DNA of 64,000 nt, from contig OZ014413.1 of NCBI GenBank assembly GCA_963965975.1, positions 10,708,601-10,772,600 on the forward strand, written 5' to 3'. Positions within the stretch are counted from its first letter, which is position 1. Each line of letters starts with the position of its first letter. The notes under the pieces were generated by a model. The model was given only the letters and a program-made list of their open reading frames with translations. It ran no database searches and was not told where the DNA came from. Positions 37,901-48,900 of this stretch are shown one piece after another. Made by a program: the position numbers and the translations under genes. The stretch comes from Xestospongia bergquistia (Eukaryota > Porifera > Demospongiae > Haplosclerida > Petrosiidae).

Positions 37901-40900
37901 GGGGGTCCAATAAAGGTAGGACAGTTATCATTCAGGTCAGTTATGGTGATGGTAAAGTTACCAGATGTCTGTAGAGGAGGAGTACCCCCATCTTGTGCAA
38001 AAAGGTAAAATACGAATTCTGTTTCAGTCTCGTAATCCGGTACTTGAATGACTCGTATAGAGCCATTAGTTAGCAGCTGAAAGTGAGACGTTGCTGTGCT
38101 CTGTTGGTTATTAGTGAGAAATGTGACTTCTCCATTAGATCCAATATCAGCATCGTGACCAATGAGGTTGGCTACGATGGTCCCAACCTTGATGTTCTCC
38201 TCAACATACACATGTAATGGAGAAAATGAAGGAGCATTATCATTGATGTCCAGTAAAGTAATAGTAACATTTTTCTGTGTCTCTCTAGCTGGGTTGCCTT
38301 GATCTCTTGCTTTAACAATCAATGTATATTGATCTTTTGTCTCACGGTCAAGAGGTCCTTGTTGATATAAATTACCGGAATTGGGACTAATGGAAAATAG
38401 ACCAGACATAGAGTCCACAAGAGAATAAGACACAATCCCATTTTCTCCTGAGTCTGGGTCTGTGGCTTGAACAGTGCCAAGTTTCTTCACACTATTAATC
38501 TCCTCCTCAATTGAAAAAGTGTAGGAGGGTGACAAAAATGTAGGATCGTTGTCATTGATATCTAAGACAGTGACAGTAAGGAACTGTGTGACTTTACTTG
38601 GAGGAGTGCTCTGATCAGTTATAGTGATATTGAGAGTGTAGCTTGCTTTTGTTTCACGATCTAGCGAGTTAGTAGTTGTGAGGAGAGCGTAACCAGTCAA
38701 AGATTCTACCTCAATACCAAACTCACTCGGAACACCGCCTGACTGATATGCGAGATAATAATTAAGGTGAAGTTTAGGATTACCCTTGTGGTCCTGCCCA
38801 GTGAAATTAATTAGAATAGAACCAATGGATATGTCTTCAGATATCTGATACTCAAGAGGAAATGTACTGGGAAAGGTTATATTAGTATTGTTGTCATCCA
38901 ATATGGTGATATTAACCTGCTGTGTTGCTTGAAATGTTTCAGGCATTCCATTATCTTTGGCTACTATGGTAACGATAATAGATTGTTGTGTCTCGTAATC
39001 CAATGATGACGTTAAAATCAATTCTCCAGAGTCTGAATTAATTTGAAATCCTGTTGTTCCATCTGCAACATAATACTTGGTAATGTTGTTAGGATAGAGA
39101 TCCATATCAGTGGCATGAGCAACATAGAAAGGAGTGTTCACTGTCTGCAACTCACTTAAAGAGACTTGGACCAGGTTCTCATCAAAAACAGGAGGATTAT
39201 CATTGATATCCGTTACTACAATTGTCACTATTGTTGTGTTGTAATGAGGGGGTGGGGCTGCATCTTCCACTCGCACACTCACTTCATATAAATCTTTAGC
39301 TTCCCTGTTTAGGTTCTCTGTCGTATGTATTTCACCTGAAGTTTGATTGATAATAAAAGGAACACCATCTGAGTTAATGTAGAAGAGAGCAGCCCCATGG
39401 TCTCCGTGCTCAATTGATTGCACAGCTACATGACCAACATAGGCATTAGGTCCAGAACCTTCTTGCACATTAAAGACATAGGGTGCTCCGGTAAATTTTG
39501 GTATCTCATCATTAACATCTACTATATCAATCACGATTGTAGCATCTGCCGTAGAATGACGACCATAACCATCGTGAGCTCGGACAACCAATGTGTATGT
39601 TGGATCGGTTTCCCAGTCTAAACTCACAGCAGTAGTGATCTCCCCACTTGCAGTGTTTAAATGAAAGTCACTGCTACCAGAGATTAAGCTGTAATGTATG
39701 TTGGTAAATTCTGCTGAGTCAGCATCAGAGGCTTCCAGTGTGATCACATGGCTGTTAATGGTGACATTCTCACGAAGTGTTTTGAAATATTTGATGGGGT
39801 TAAAATAGGGATCGTTATCATTTATATCTTGCACTATAATGGTCAAATTACGCACAGCTGGAGGTGTGACCCCATCTGTAACAAAGAATTGGATGGAATA
39901 CTGTTGTGTTGTCTCCCGATCAAGTGTGTGGCTGACTTTTACCTTACCAGTTGTAGGGTTAATTATAAAAGGAATGACTACATTGGATGGAGAGAGAAGA
40001 CTTAAAGAATAAGTCAAAATAGCATTGCTACCATTATCAGCATCGCTTGCATCAATATCAAGTATTTCAGTTCCCACGGTAACATTTTCCTTAATGAATT
40101 TCTCAGTGAGTATAGTGGAAGTTATAACAGGAGAGTTATCATTAACATCAGTAAGACTGATATTTAATGTGAGGTTTGTCACTAAACCCCCACCATTTTG
40201 ATCAATAGCTTGAATTCGAACATAAAGTTCTGGTGAGGTCTCACGGTCAAGGGGAGTTGCTGCCAACAATTTACCAGTTTTATTTTCTACAGTAAAATTG
40301 TTTTGATAGGGTAAATCATTTGATTGTGGAGGCAGTTTGAAAATAACAGCAGCATTATTGCCAATATCTCTGTCAGTGGCCGAGACTTGAAACACTAGTG
40401 TATTGACTGAATTAGCCTCTTTGAAAATCACTGGATTAGGTACAGGGTCAAAGACAGGATAGTGATCGTTGACGTCATTAATAATTATTGTGAAAGGATA
40501 GATAGTATACAATGAAGCACTAAGACTATCTTGAGCCCTGATGAACAGATTGTATTGAGCACGTTCTTCTCTGTCAACTTTCCTCAACAAGATAACACTG
40601 TTTAGTTGTGATGCAGATTGCAAACCAAATGTAGTACTGATATTAAATTCATTAGTATTGTTTTCAAAGAGATACAGTTCATACTTTGAAAATGGAGGTG
40701 AGTCATCATCTCTAATTTTAAATGTTGCATATACAGAGTTAATGGCAGCTTTCTCCGATAAAGAACCACCTCCAGTGAAATCCTTGACTTCTGGTGCATT
40801 ATCATTGATGTCCAGGATCTCGACGTTAATTATTGCTGTTGAGGACCCTCCATTAGGTTCATTAGGATTAGTTGCTTTCACCGTTAAACGATAACTGACA

Positions 40901-41904
40901 ACCTCTTCATAATTCAACATCTCTGTTATCCGAAGAAGACCTGACTCAGTATCAAGGGCAAATGGCCATGGCTGATTGACGGTCAAACATGTGCTATCAT
41001 CTGTTACCTTAGCACAGATATTTCCAATTGCATAACTGACAGCTGCATTAGATCCAATATCTGCATCATCAGCATGTACTTGAACTAAGGTTGTGTTTAC
41101 AGCACTCATTTCTGATACGTTGACAGAATATTGTGCTGATTGAAATTGCGGCAAGTTATCATTGACATCTTGTACAGTGACATTAATGTTAAGAACAGCA
41201 CTAGCAGGATTGGCAGTTCCCTCGGATGCATTCAACTGAAACATGTATGAGCTTTTGATTTCACGATCCAAAGGAGCAATAGGGTATATTTCAATGACTG
41301 AAGGATATATATAATTTCCTATGTACTGTATAGACATATTAAATGCAGCTGTTTGTCCCAGGGTAACTAAACTTGTTCCATTAGTACCTTCATCATAGTC
41401 AACTGGCTTAACATTTAAAATAGTGTTTGTACTTGGACCTTCGTGGATCAAGAGATGATAAGTATCTCCTCCTTCGTAGAAATTGGTACCAATTTGGAAT
41501 TTTGGCATATTATCATTTTTATCAATGACTCTAATTAACAATTTAATGGTGTGTTGTGAGGGTAACCCAACTATATTCACAACAAGACTTACAGGAAAAG
41601 GTGCAGTTGTCCGTTGGACCATACTCTCACGATCAAAATCACCTGATGTGTAAATTTTATTTCCAATTGTTTGAAAGTTATCATTGTATAGATTTATATG
41701 TGGACTTTGGGCAACAAAAAGAATTTGAAATTGACCAGAGAAGTAATTATCTGCATTAAACACCAGTGTATCACTGGAAACTTCTTCAATAATGTCAACA
41801 GTGCAGTTTGTGATATCACTATTAACAGTTATGCATGTTGGAGTTGAATAGACAGTTATGGTTCCCAGAGAGAGAACAAGGAAAATTATTTGCAATATTA
41901 ACAT
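31906..41904 (-). CDS. Giant EC-only transmembrane cadherin, single exon
   Basis: 3,332-residue type I membrane protein for calcium-dependent adhesion, read as one uninterrupted 10-kb ORF. It starts MLILQIIFLVLSLGTITVYS (signal peptide) and carries about 27 EC repeats, counted from linkers of the D.NDN.P type (for example VQDVNDNLPQF, ILDINDNAPSF) with LDRE and DxDxG motifs. Some late linkers are degenerate (VNEY, NNAPSF). I see no EGF, LamG or cysteine-rich module, so it is more like dachsous or protocadherin than Fat. The transmembrane segment lies at about residues 2915-2942 (MIIIISCVTSGMLIVIIIVL). The ~390-aa tail is Ser/acidic-rich and contains PPPPPYFSQ, a PPxY motif. No clear classical catenin-binding block was recognised. 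Orthology is not assigned. Confidence 0.96.
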   Translation of the reverse strand: MLILQIIFLVLSLGTITVYSTPTCITVNSDITNCTVDIIEEVSSDTLVFNADNYFSGQFQILFVAQSPHINLYNDNFQTIGNKIYTSGDFDRESMVQRTTAPFPVSLVVNIVGLPSQHTIKLLIRVIDKNDNMPKFQIGTNFYEGGDTYHLLIHEGPSTNTILNVKPVDYDEGTNGTSLVTLGQTAAFNMSIQYIGNYIYPSVIEIYPIAPLDREIKSSYMFQLNASEGTANPASAVLNINVTVQDVNDNLPQFQSAQYSVNVSEMSAVNTTLVQVHADDADIGSNAAVSYAIGNICAKVTDDSTCLTVNQPWPFALDTESGLLRITEMLNYEEVVSYRLTVKATNPNEPNGGSSTAIINVEILDINDNAPEVKDFTGGGSLSEKAAINSVYATFKIRDDDSPPFSKYELYLFENNTNEFNISTTFGLQSASQLNSVILLRKVDREERAQYNLFIRAQDSLSASLYTIYPFTIIINDVNDHYPVFDPVPNPVIFKEANSVNTLVFQVSATDRDIGNNAAVIFKLPPQSNDLPYQNNFTVENKTGKLLAATPLDRETSPELYVRIQAIDQNGGGLVTNLTLNISLTDVNDNSPVITSTILTEKFIKENVTVGTEILDIDASDADNGSNAILTYSLSLLSPSNVVIPFIINPTTGKVKVSHTLDRETTQQYSIQFFVTDGVTPPAVRNLTIIVQDINDNDPYFNPIKYFKTLRENVTINSHVITLEASDADSAEFTNIHYSLISGSSDFHLNTASGEITTAVSLDWETDPTYTLVVRAHDGYGRHSTADATIVIDIVDVNDEIPKFTGAPYVFNVQEGSGPNAYVGHVAVQSIEHGDHGAALFYINSDGVPFIINQTSGEIHTTENLNREAKDLYEVSVRVEDAAPPPHYNTTIVTIVVTDINDNPPVFDENLVQVSLSELQTVNTPFYVAHATDMDLYPNNITKYYVADGTTGFQINSDSGELILTSSLDYETQQSIIVTIVAKDNGMPETFQATQQVNITILDDNNTNITFPSTFPLEYQISEDISIGSILINFTGQDHKGNPKLHLNYYLAYQSGGVPSEFGIEVESLTGYALLTTTNSLDRETKASYTLNITITDQSTPPSKVTQFLTVTVLDINDNDPTFLSPSYTFSIEEEINSVKKLGTVQATDPDSGENGIVSYSLVDSMSGLFSISPNSGNLYQQGPLDRETKDQYTLIVKARDQGNPARETQKNVTITLLDINDNAPSFSPLHVYVEENIKVGTIVANLIGHDADIGSNGEVTFLTNNQQSTATSHFQLLTNGSIRVIQVPDYETETEFVFYLFAQDGGTPPLQTSGNFTITITDLNDNCPTFIGPPSRYNISVPEDTPEGSILLNITAYDLDQGAAGIVNYRLENLAYSHQFFINSGTGVLTLEIALDYEIQSHYEIGVFAYDEGRPRNKVCKQTLHIDVINVNEYSPSFDKGVVILSVDEGLPSGSLVDTVRAYDSDSNSILSYSISDIQPAGDFFTVSTVDGAAKIRTNAILNYNTEPSYNMTLKVTDEGGRFTTAFLIILVNNINDHDPVFSTKTYAGSVPELSANGTIFMSVSATDKDNNTNTAVTYSIAGGNDGKAFSIDPLLGEISVNGALDYETKNQYILTVQADDTGVNTRSATANVVISILNVNEYAPQFPSQPYTFSLTEELPSNTFVGQVTATDQDDGNYGNVKYSFQSSSSLFSIESSTGIIRTLVPIDREATPTLPVLIVVANDSSKTSTKAVQVTLVDIDDNPPSFPLNLYELSVNENAAVGSTIGSVTAIDPDVGFQNTQYTILTNQTLPFEINSTTGILRVTQSLAGIYTPYEFSLIATDANNLIFTDQTIVKVYAIGPNDRQPNFTQQEYHSVVKEGLPLPPGPIVTITANDPDTGSNGFIKYSFADGSLTNDQFSIDSSSGEISLIQSLDYEETMLHDLTVYAKDTTPSHPRTATAHVLVAVTNVNDNPPMFTNFPPSVSISYVPYTGLQLFQLSATDLDNSPYTFQLWSQTNKFDIDPVTGFVTNKIVLNTAISYSLVFRVSDSNYTTSNTTTLTVTTPPNNAPSFTELEPVQLAISEAYSINKTIRSFTALNNPHGYYIVCCGNAFGIFNINSLTGAFSISSHLDYESMNQYQLVIEARKVENGARYSDYLKVNVTVTNINEHTPQFSGPVTVTINENTGGNALVVQVTAEDSDLGSYGSVTYQIIDGNQGDAFDIDSSNGAIRIAPGKTLNRESVSEYSLLVKAVDGGGLYSNTMVTVIILDENDSPPVFPHNYSISIYEPSSSGDLVLRVEATDPDIDSQITYNLGNVNAYQGNKDKGVATGMFSIHSQTGVISLTGQVDYENVNRYTFTVSASDTQHTSTVDVVVYVLDTNDNVPDFLSDNYAENLYELSSVGTSLVKVTAKDGDSYKYSMIRYSLNGTWSHKFSIDEISGTIRVKEPLAYNDIASSCIDPGVFTMTAYASDGTYTVSATISVTLIEINNYSPVFLGSPYNVVASETAAIDDVIISNIVIQDLDCGQNRHVSTTFSNIYYQPKQLFKFEGSNFLYQLKVKKTLPQGVYHFRLEAENNRPYPNHVQYYRAGYADVKVTVLPYNAHSPIFNVVNGYNLTVYENTALGTTFGQVSATDLDLGVSGSVFYYLAGQVPFIVSETSGEVSVNGSLDRETQDTYSFIIIASDQGYPVKSTSISVVVTILDNDDNPPVFVEPIYIGSVYENSPINTTILTVASTDLDLTINVRYTLSSTIPNLPFRIDPLSGVITTSGSIDYEKLSFYEFNAYGSDPSNAMFSTTVIRINVEGVNEYPPIFLSDVDTPIEITSNMTKGEIIKNVTAIDEDSGADGTLIYSFLQPSQYFVMLSNGSIVLNVTLESLQNANARKRESNDIVDTPTVVVTDTGASPKNATATLTIIIPRYVAVSPTPISDGTITTEMIIIISCVTSGMLIVIIIVLFLIYAVTIKSRRLRKSTLDLQSNSPHPSTIGPDGISLGVELQQYTPNDNCLDTSTNRATSTELESNLKNGYRTAESTEEGDYPADVRRPSPRTRSTSDLASSVATDTLNLTQEASFPYPKAQIEAIYAANVDLLHDGSQASVHTFGSEGGGESDGDEFDNVYYAKYGDLDTEGSVMGGDDLSYCGKDRHSVISESSEGGREEEYHFSQSTNPWSSRRSINELNGENSRPFIFHYDPSQGPSVFGPSTQGSNISLIRQQHRRYGGSERELHHAHQHRAPSLPRGGYDYFAGESTPPRGIQPPLTHHHGRMGLSRHYTGSPDYISQPRIPADPPPPPYFSQDPVHHGYSQGSRGNYYGHSPDPLQGRYDPHLLSTSNTSLSTSASNPYQRGGRGYPN

Positions 41905-41939
41905 TGTTCTTTACTATAGAGGCTGTCACAATGTCTCCA

Positions 41940-41966
41940 GCTGATCACTTTGATCAGCTTTGATCA
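41940..41966. promoter_or_regulatory. Paired CTTTGATC (TCF/LEF-like) words upstream of cadherin start
   Basis: CTTTGATC occurs at 41948-41955 and again at 41958-41965, spaced 10 bp, some 45-60 bp upstream of the cadherin ATG. The first overlaps a perfect inverted repeat GCTGATCA-CTT-TGATCAGC (41940-41958). CTTTGAT is the core TCF/LEF word. The region could equally be 5' UTR. Function is inference. Confidence 0.35.
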
Positions 41967-44900
41967 CAATGTTAATCAAATATAGAGACAGCTGCTCCTA
42001 GTAATGTAAGAATGTAACATTAAGAAAGGACAAGAATATACATCACAAACATTAATACACTAGTATACTACATGCATACTGCCGTCATGGTGTTGTTTAT
42101 AAGGCTATAACTACAAAAATAGTGGATTGTCTTTCAAGGACACGTACTCTGAAATAAGAGCACCCCCTACAACCCTGGCTCCCCCCCCCCCCCATCTATA
42201 TTTAGAGTACTTATTCTACTATAGTTTGCAATGCATATTACATATATAGCAAACAGTATGACCATTTCCCAAGTCTTTAACCACTATCCCTGCTATACAT
42301 GCATGTACATGTATTATACATGTACAATACATATATTTGTGTTTTTTTAAAACTGTTGTACATTATATCAACACGCCATAAGTATGATTACTTGCATCTG
42401 CAAGTATGTAGTATTAATGATATTCATAGAGCTAGCCATGGAGCTAACCAATAACAAAACAAACGCTAGAGTTCGACAGATGGTCTTGTTTTTATACCAA
42501 ACTTTTGGTCAGAACTTGATATCAAGAATGGAATGTACGAACAGTGTAGATACATTAGTGTATATACATTGTAAGGTCCCCTTGTTATAATGTTCCTGAT
42601 ATAATGAAGTCTTAAGTAGCTAGATCACATGCATGGCCACATCTTGAAGCTGCTATGGATACATTGAGAAAAGGGAAATTCCACTTTATTAGTTAGTGCA
42701 TTTTATACATGTACAAAAATGATCAATAATTGGACAATTAGATACTAGTCATATAGTCTATGGAACATCTGGTAATAAACATAAAGTCTATAATATGGAT
42801 ACAATTATTATAATTTTGGCACATTATCCAAGAAAAACAGCTGCTAATATAATTAGTTTATCAACTAATTATAACTTGTTAATTAGATTTAGACTTATAA
42901 GCTATGCAAATAATAAAGACAAGATGGCAGGCATAGGAATGAAACCACAACCACAGGAATAAGACAATAAATGCATGCAGTCAGAGTGTCACTCTAATAT
43001 ATAGACTGTGTGTCATGTATATAGCATGATGACATATTTGTTGCTAGGGCAACCAACCAATCTACATGAATATGTACTAGAATGTGTATAGGAAGTCATT
43101 TTCGGAGGAGAAGTGTCACATGTGTAGGACAGCCTAAAGCAATTAATACGATTACAAAACAGATTAAAAGTACATGTACAGTTAGAAGGAGACAAGGAAA
43201 AGCCCCCACACACACATTAAAACACCAATCATACCATTTAAACTAAATAATAACTGTAGGGTATGCATCGTATATCCCCAAACACACAAAACAGCCACAC
43301 CCATGCGTAACATGTATGCATTAAATGATCACTCCTCCATATCTTTCTCAATCATATCAGTAACATTACTAAATTCAATTATTATACAGTTAACCTCTAT
43401 CCTGAATGACAGCAAGACAGCTGCAATGGTAACATGTGAGTACATAACCACCCACCACTTCAAATAATTATTCAGTTAATAACTGGTGAAGCTATTGACT
43501 GGCTTCCTTAGTGACTTAAAGGACAACCAGACATTGCAATGTGTCTCATGGAAGCCAGTAGACATTACTAGGGAAAATATTTCTCCTGTTCTCTTGGCAA
43601 AGTATAAGCCAACTATCAGAAGGAAACCTTAACTCAATTATGAGTGTGCTGTTCTTTTAAATCAAAATATGGCGTCTCACTATAAAGTAGATCTACTAAC
43701 CTAGTCTGTTCCACATGATGCATATATTGGAGAAAATCCAGTTTGTTTTCTCAAATTAACTATTAATTATACACCTCCAGCTGGACATTCTAAATGCTAA
43801 TACAAATTTTAATGGTCTAAACTGCACGTCCAGAATTACACCAGACATGTGCCTGTGAGAATAAGGCAGTTTCCCTCCCTTCTATAGACCACATCAGTCA
43901 TAACAGGCCAGGCCAAAGGGAAGAAGCAATTTGTCGGTCATGTTATCTAACGGTGCCAGGCTACATGCATTACCAGCTGCTAAGATTTACCTCCTTATTT
44001 CTATGGCTATAATAAATATCATTACAACCTAATTTGTGTTTCCCAACAAACCACAAGCACAGCTGCAAATTTACACTTGAAATGAGCTAATTTTTAGTTA
44101 ATTCTCCAATTTAAATCAACCAGTCTTCCTGAAAACCTCATTTGACAGATCTAAATGCATTTGGGCTTAGCGGCTTAGAGTTCAGACATATTTGTTTAGA
44201 ATTAGCATATGCATATAAAATTAAAAATTCAAGAACAATTACCAAAAGTGGCTTGTACATCTCACAACATTCTTTAGTAAAACACACACACAGTGTATGT
44301 ATAGACACACACATACACACAAATAAAGGATGGAGTGACTCATTATCAGATCACACACATTAAGTCAATGTTTTGTATGACAGCAAACAACAATCATTCT
44401 TTAGTAAGAGAGACACACACCAAGGTACATGTACGTCTGTGACTAACATTATCTGATCATTCATCTGTTAACATACAAACACACAAAAGAGGAGACCGCA
44501 CAAATTTGCTTAGTTAAGCAGATGTATAATATGACACGTTTGTAAATTTATATGTAACAGATAAGGAACAAAAGTACGTGGGAACAGGATGAGGTAATAA
44601 AATATTGCACGGTCATGAAGACATTGCTTATTCATTTTTATCATTCCAATATTAACCACAAATCATAAATTGCTTAATAATCCAGAACTCCTTTGGGACT
44701 GTCACGGAGGAGGGACGTTGAAGTTAATCCCCTGGAATAAATATTTATCGACGTGTGCATGTGATAAATATCAGTTGTCATAGCAACTTTGTTGTTTCTA
44801 GACAAGTTACTTGTATATGTGTTCAGATAACAGGAAAGGTAACTGTTTTAATGTAAAGGGATAGAGAGGGAGACAAAGAGGGGGAGGCATATGTGTACAT

Positions 44901-45964
44901 ACATTGGAGAGAAAGAGATTTCTATTTACGGTCTCACATATACTCTGCCAAATAGTTTTAAATATATGTAAGTCTTTTATGATTTACTACAAGTTGTGAC
45001 TGTATTTGTAAACAGTATTTTGCAATACCTTAACAAAACATAAATTCATTTTCTTTGTTGACACACTACATGGGACTCAGTGACTCCAGGCACTTCATTA
45101 CAAGTAGATCTTGCCAATTCTACTATAAACAACTCCTCCTTTAAACAACAAATTACTATACAAAGCGAGTTTATCATCTACAAATAATACAAGAGTATTT
45201 TCCCTCCAGTGCCAGTCCACTTACGTATTGCAAACATAATTAACATGCAGCCAGTTAAAAGTTAACAACAATCTATTGTTTTGAAGTACTAGGTTTATTT
45301 TTAAAACAACACCACGACGTTGTTTATCTTTACTTACAACTAATGGACTCACCTCGATCAAGAAAGATGTTCTACTATACTCTCTGAAAACAACGTTACT
45401 TCTTTCTGGTGAAAATTACTCAGTGATTTTCTAACGCCCTCTAACAGCTACCTAGTTTCACACTCACTAGTACAGTCTACTATACTACACAGCACTCTTA
45501 CTTCTGGAGACTGGATTGCGAGGACACAGAACATGAATTTCTTTTAGTAGGAAGCAATTTGATTGGTCTACTAGATCTACCCACGTAATATCAATACAAT
45601 GTTAGTTGGTTACATGACCACAAAAATGAAACTAATGTTAACATTTAATTGTAGTAGCATTATTAATAGTTGTTACTTGTAATAATAAGAAGTGTATAAA
45701 TATTTATATAACTATACATTATGCTAAAAATATTGTATTTCATTAAAAATTAATAATATTGACAAAGTTGATCTCATTACAGATATGTGTGTGATTAAAA
45801 ATAACTTCCACGTATACTATAAAAACAGTTTGCAGCCATACTTAAGTTACATACAGCTGTTAGTCTAAGGTCTAGCTTATGATATAATGTGAAGGGTCTT
45901 TAAAGGTCAAAGTACATGACAATAACATTCATTGTGTGTAGCTGATAATAATAATCAATAGTTG
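41967..45964. other. Gene-poor region upstream of the cadherin
   Basis: No convincing coding exon on either strand. It contains a poly-C run at about 42181-42193 and CA-rich tracts near 44280-44330. On the minus strand, a donor-like CGAG|GTGAGT at about 45350 follows ~140 bases that could be a non-coding first exon of the cadherin, joined to an acceptor (GACAG) just upstream of its ATG. That would make most of this region a first intron (inference). Confidence 0.4.
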
Positions 45965-48900
45965 TTAATGAAGGGTTGTAAATTGCTTGGGTAAGCTCTG
46001 ACGAAATTCATGAAGCCAGTCCTTTTGTTTTCTGATGAGTTCTCGTCCAATTTTATCTGTCTTCGATACAGAATGAGGCGGGGATAAGAGTGGAGTGAAA
46101 GTAGAACTACGAAAGAAAATAGTCAAATATGATGACTATCTTGGGTCACTGTGGTAAGTAAACATCACTATTTGCAATGTACCATAATGTTCTAAGTTAG
46201 TTACCATTAGTAAGTGACTATTAGAACTTTCTATTGGTAGCTATTTTAGGTCACTGTGGTAAGTACTGATGTTTACTAGTCTAGAGCTTTCTATTGGTAG
46301 CTATCTTAGGTCACTGTGGTAAGTACTGATGCTTACTAGTCTAGATTGGTAGCTATCTTAGGTCACTGTGGTAAGCACTGATGTTTACTAGTCTAGAGTT
46401 TACCAATGATAGGTATCCTATAATAAGTGATGTTTTCACTAGTCTATAAACACATACATCACTGTGGAATTAAACTGTGAAATACAAACTACAAATATTA
46501 TGTTATCCCACACTTGTTATCATTTTATACAACCATAAAATGACATAACAATTATTATGAGAAGATCATATTCAAATAATGTTTGCTAACATCAGTTAAT
46601 TGCTTGATAACAAAAAACAAGTCATAAGGTAATCATAGTAAACTCTCTATGCTAAAGGTAATAGCAATAATGCAATAAAATGATACATGTATTATATGTG
46701 TATAATAATTATGTACATTTTGTATGCATTATAACTATATATATTATTAGTGTTATCGTTTCAATTACAATGACTTCCATATTTACACAAAATGAAGTAT
46801 TATGTTACTGACTATTAATGTAAGAATGCATTATAGGAACCCTCAGAACTGTAGCAGACTAGATCTATTTTATATGGGTAGTATGAGTGTAGTTATTGTG
46901 TATTGTGATGTATTGTGAAATGAGTTTATATGGGAAGTGTAGGGCTTACTTTGATGTCTTGGCGGCAGCATCTGTAGTGAAATAAGAGAGAAAGAGAAAA
47001 GAATAATAATATTATGTAAGTACCAATGTTTTATAATAAAATATATAATAAAATTATTAATAATAATGATTTAAAAATATTGGTTATAATAATAGTACGA
47101 TGTATAGAATAACAATTTTATATCACATGTAGTTAATAACTAATATACATGCAGTTAATAACTAATATACATGTAGTTAATAACTAATATGTAGTTAATA
47201 ACTAATATACATGTAGTTAATAACTGATATCACATGACATGTACAATTATATTATTAAAATAGTAGAGCATTTTCATTTCAAAATTCACTTCAACAAGAG
47301 AGACAGACATTGTAATATATAATTATATTAATTACAATATTACATATAAAAGTTCAACATAACTTCAATGCTATCGACCACACCAATAGTACATAGGATA
47401 AATGAATAGATCATTACTCCAGACTGTAATCACCTACATGATCATAAAGTGTCTTACCACACTCATGTACTAGTGGATCTTCCAGCTGTTATTGTTGTTA
47501 GTAACTATCTTTGTGTACTCACGAACTGAGCACAAACTTAGTTAGTTGTATAGACAAATACACACAGGAACAGATGTTAAACCAGACAACAAACAAATCA
47601 TAACGTTTACTGTATAATCAATTGGAAATTAAACTTATAACCTCTTACTATAATCACTCATGCAAGGATAAATGGACTCTCTCTCTCTCTCTTTCTCTCT
47701 CTCATAGCAAACACACCAATAATCAATGACTATAATGTTACCTATATAAGGTTGCTCTAAATAGTGACTAAATCCTTGTCATACACAAAAGTTAAAATAT
47801 TTCTCTATAGAGATTACTGTTATACTGAATATCAATCAATACATCTCTTATTAAGGCCTTGGCTCCTTTGAAAGGGATTATCCCTTTAATTTAGCACAAT
47901 TATATGTAGGACCCCATGGATCCAGGTTATATAATATAGTTTTGCTTCAAAAAAGAATGCTGTGGTAATTTGAGTTTATAGTAAAATAATTGAGTTTAGG
48001 ATTATTATTATATTAGTTACATATACAAAGTCATTGTGACGCGATACCATAGAAATTAATATCACATTTCTATAATTATAATAAGCTTCCTTAAAAGTGA
48101 TGTACATATATGTCCATGCAATAAGTAATGTTATTATTATTGATTAGTGAGAAACAAAACCAGGTAACAGCTTTAAGTAGTCACAATGATTACATAACTC
48201 TCAAACATATTATTCATTAAAATACCTGTAATTTATGACTACATGGAATTAAAATATATTTTATTTATTTTTAGTTATAATTTACTGAACTTAAAATGTC
48301 TTTAATACAATATTAATAGTTTCTTGAATTAGTTAAATACAACATAGAGTCTTATAATGTAATATCATGTCTTGATATTAAATAATAAATATATGCTATT
48401 GTTTTAATATCATTCATTTGATATTTCACGAGAAAAGATATGTAATGAATATTACTATAATGTACCACATAAGGTCTGTAAACCAAATGGTGGTCATGCA
48501 CTGGCTATGAATATTGTTATGATGATTGATTTTCAATGAATATTATTAAAAACTTCCTGAGAGTCAACAATATTGATAAAGTGTTGATTACAATACCTTA
48601 TTCATAAGTTAACATTAATGAAAACAATAAAGTGTTCTCCTTAGTTACATTTATTACACTGTATTTACAAGCTCATATCAACTCACTTAAGTAATTTTGC
48701 CATCTTTGATGAAGTTCAACATCCAATAGAGTGGGTTGAGATGTGGGTGGTGGTGAGGGAGCTGGAGGAGATGCAGAGTGAACCCATTCTGCCCAATGGT
48801 GATTGTCAGGTTGTCTTTGTACTGGAACTTCATGAAGAGGAAGAAGAGGGGTCTTTCTCTCGTCCAATCGCTCAAGGACCTCTTCCAATTTAGTGTTTAT

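Noticed and set aside
32331..41894. Many short plus- and minus-strand ORFs within the cadherin
   Set aside because: They are shadow frames of the 3,332-codon ORF. None has domain or splice support.
31906..41904. Calling the giant cadherin a Fat or FAT4 orthologue
   Set aside because: No EGF or laminin-G modules are present before the membrane, and the tail could not be matched to a named subfamily.
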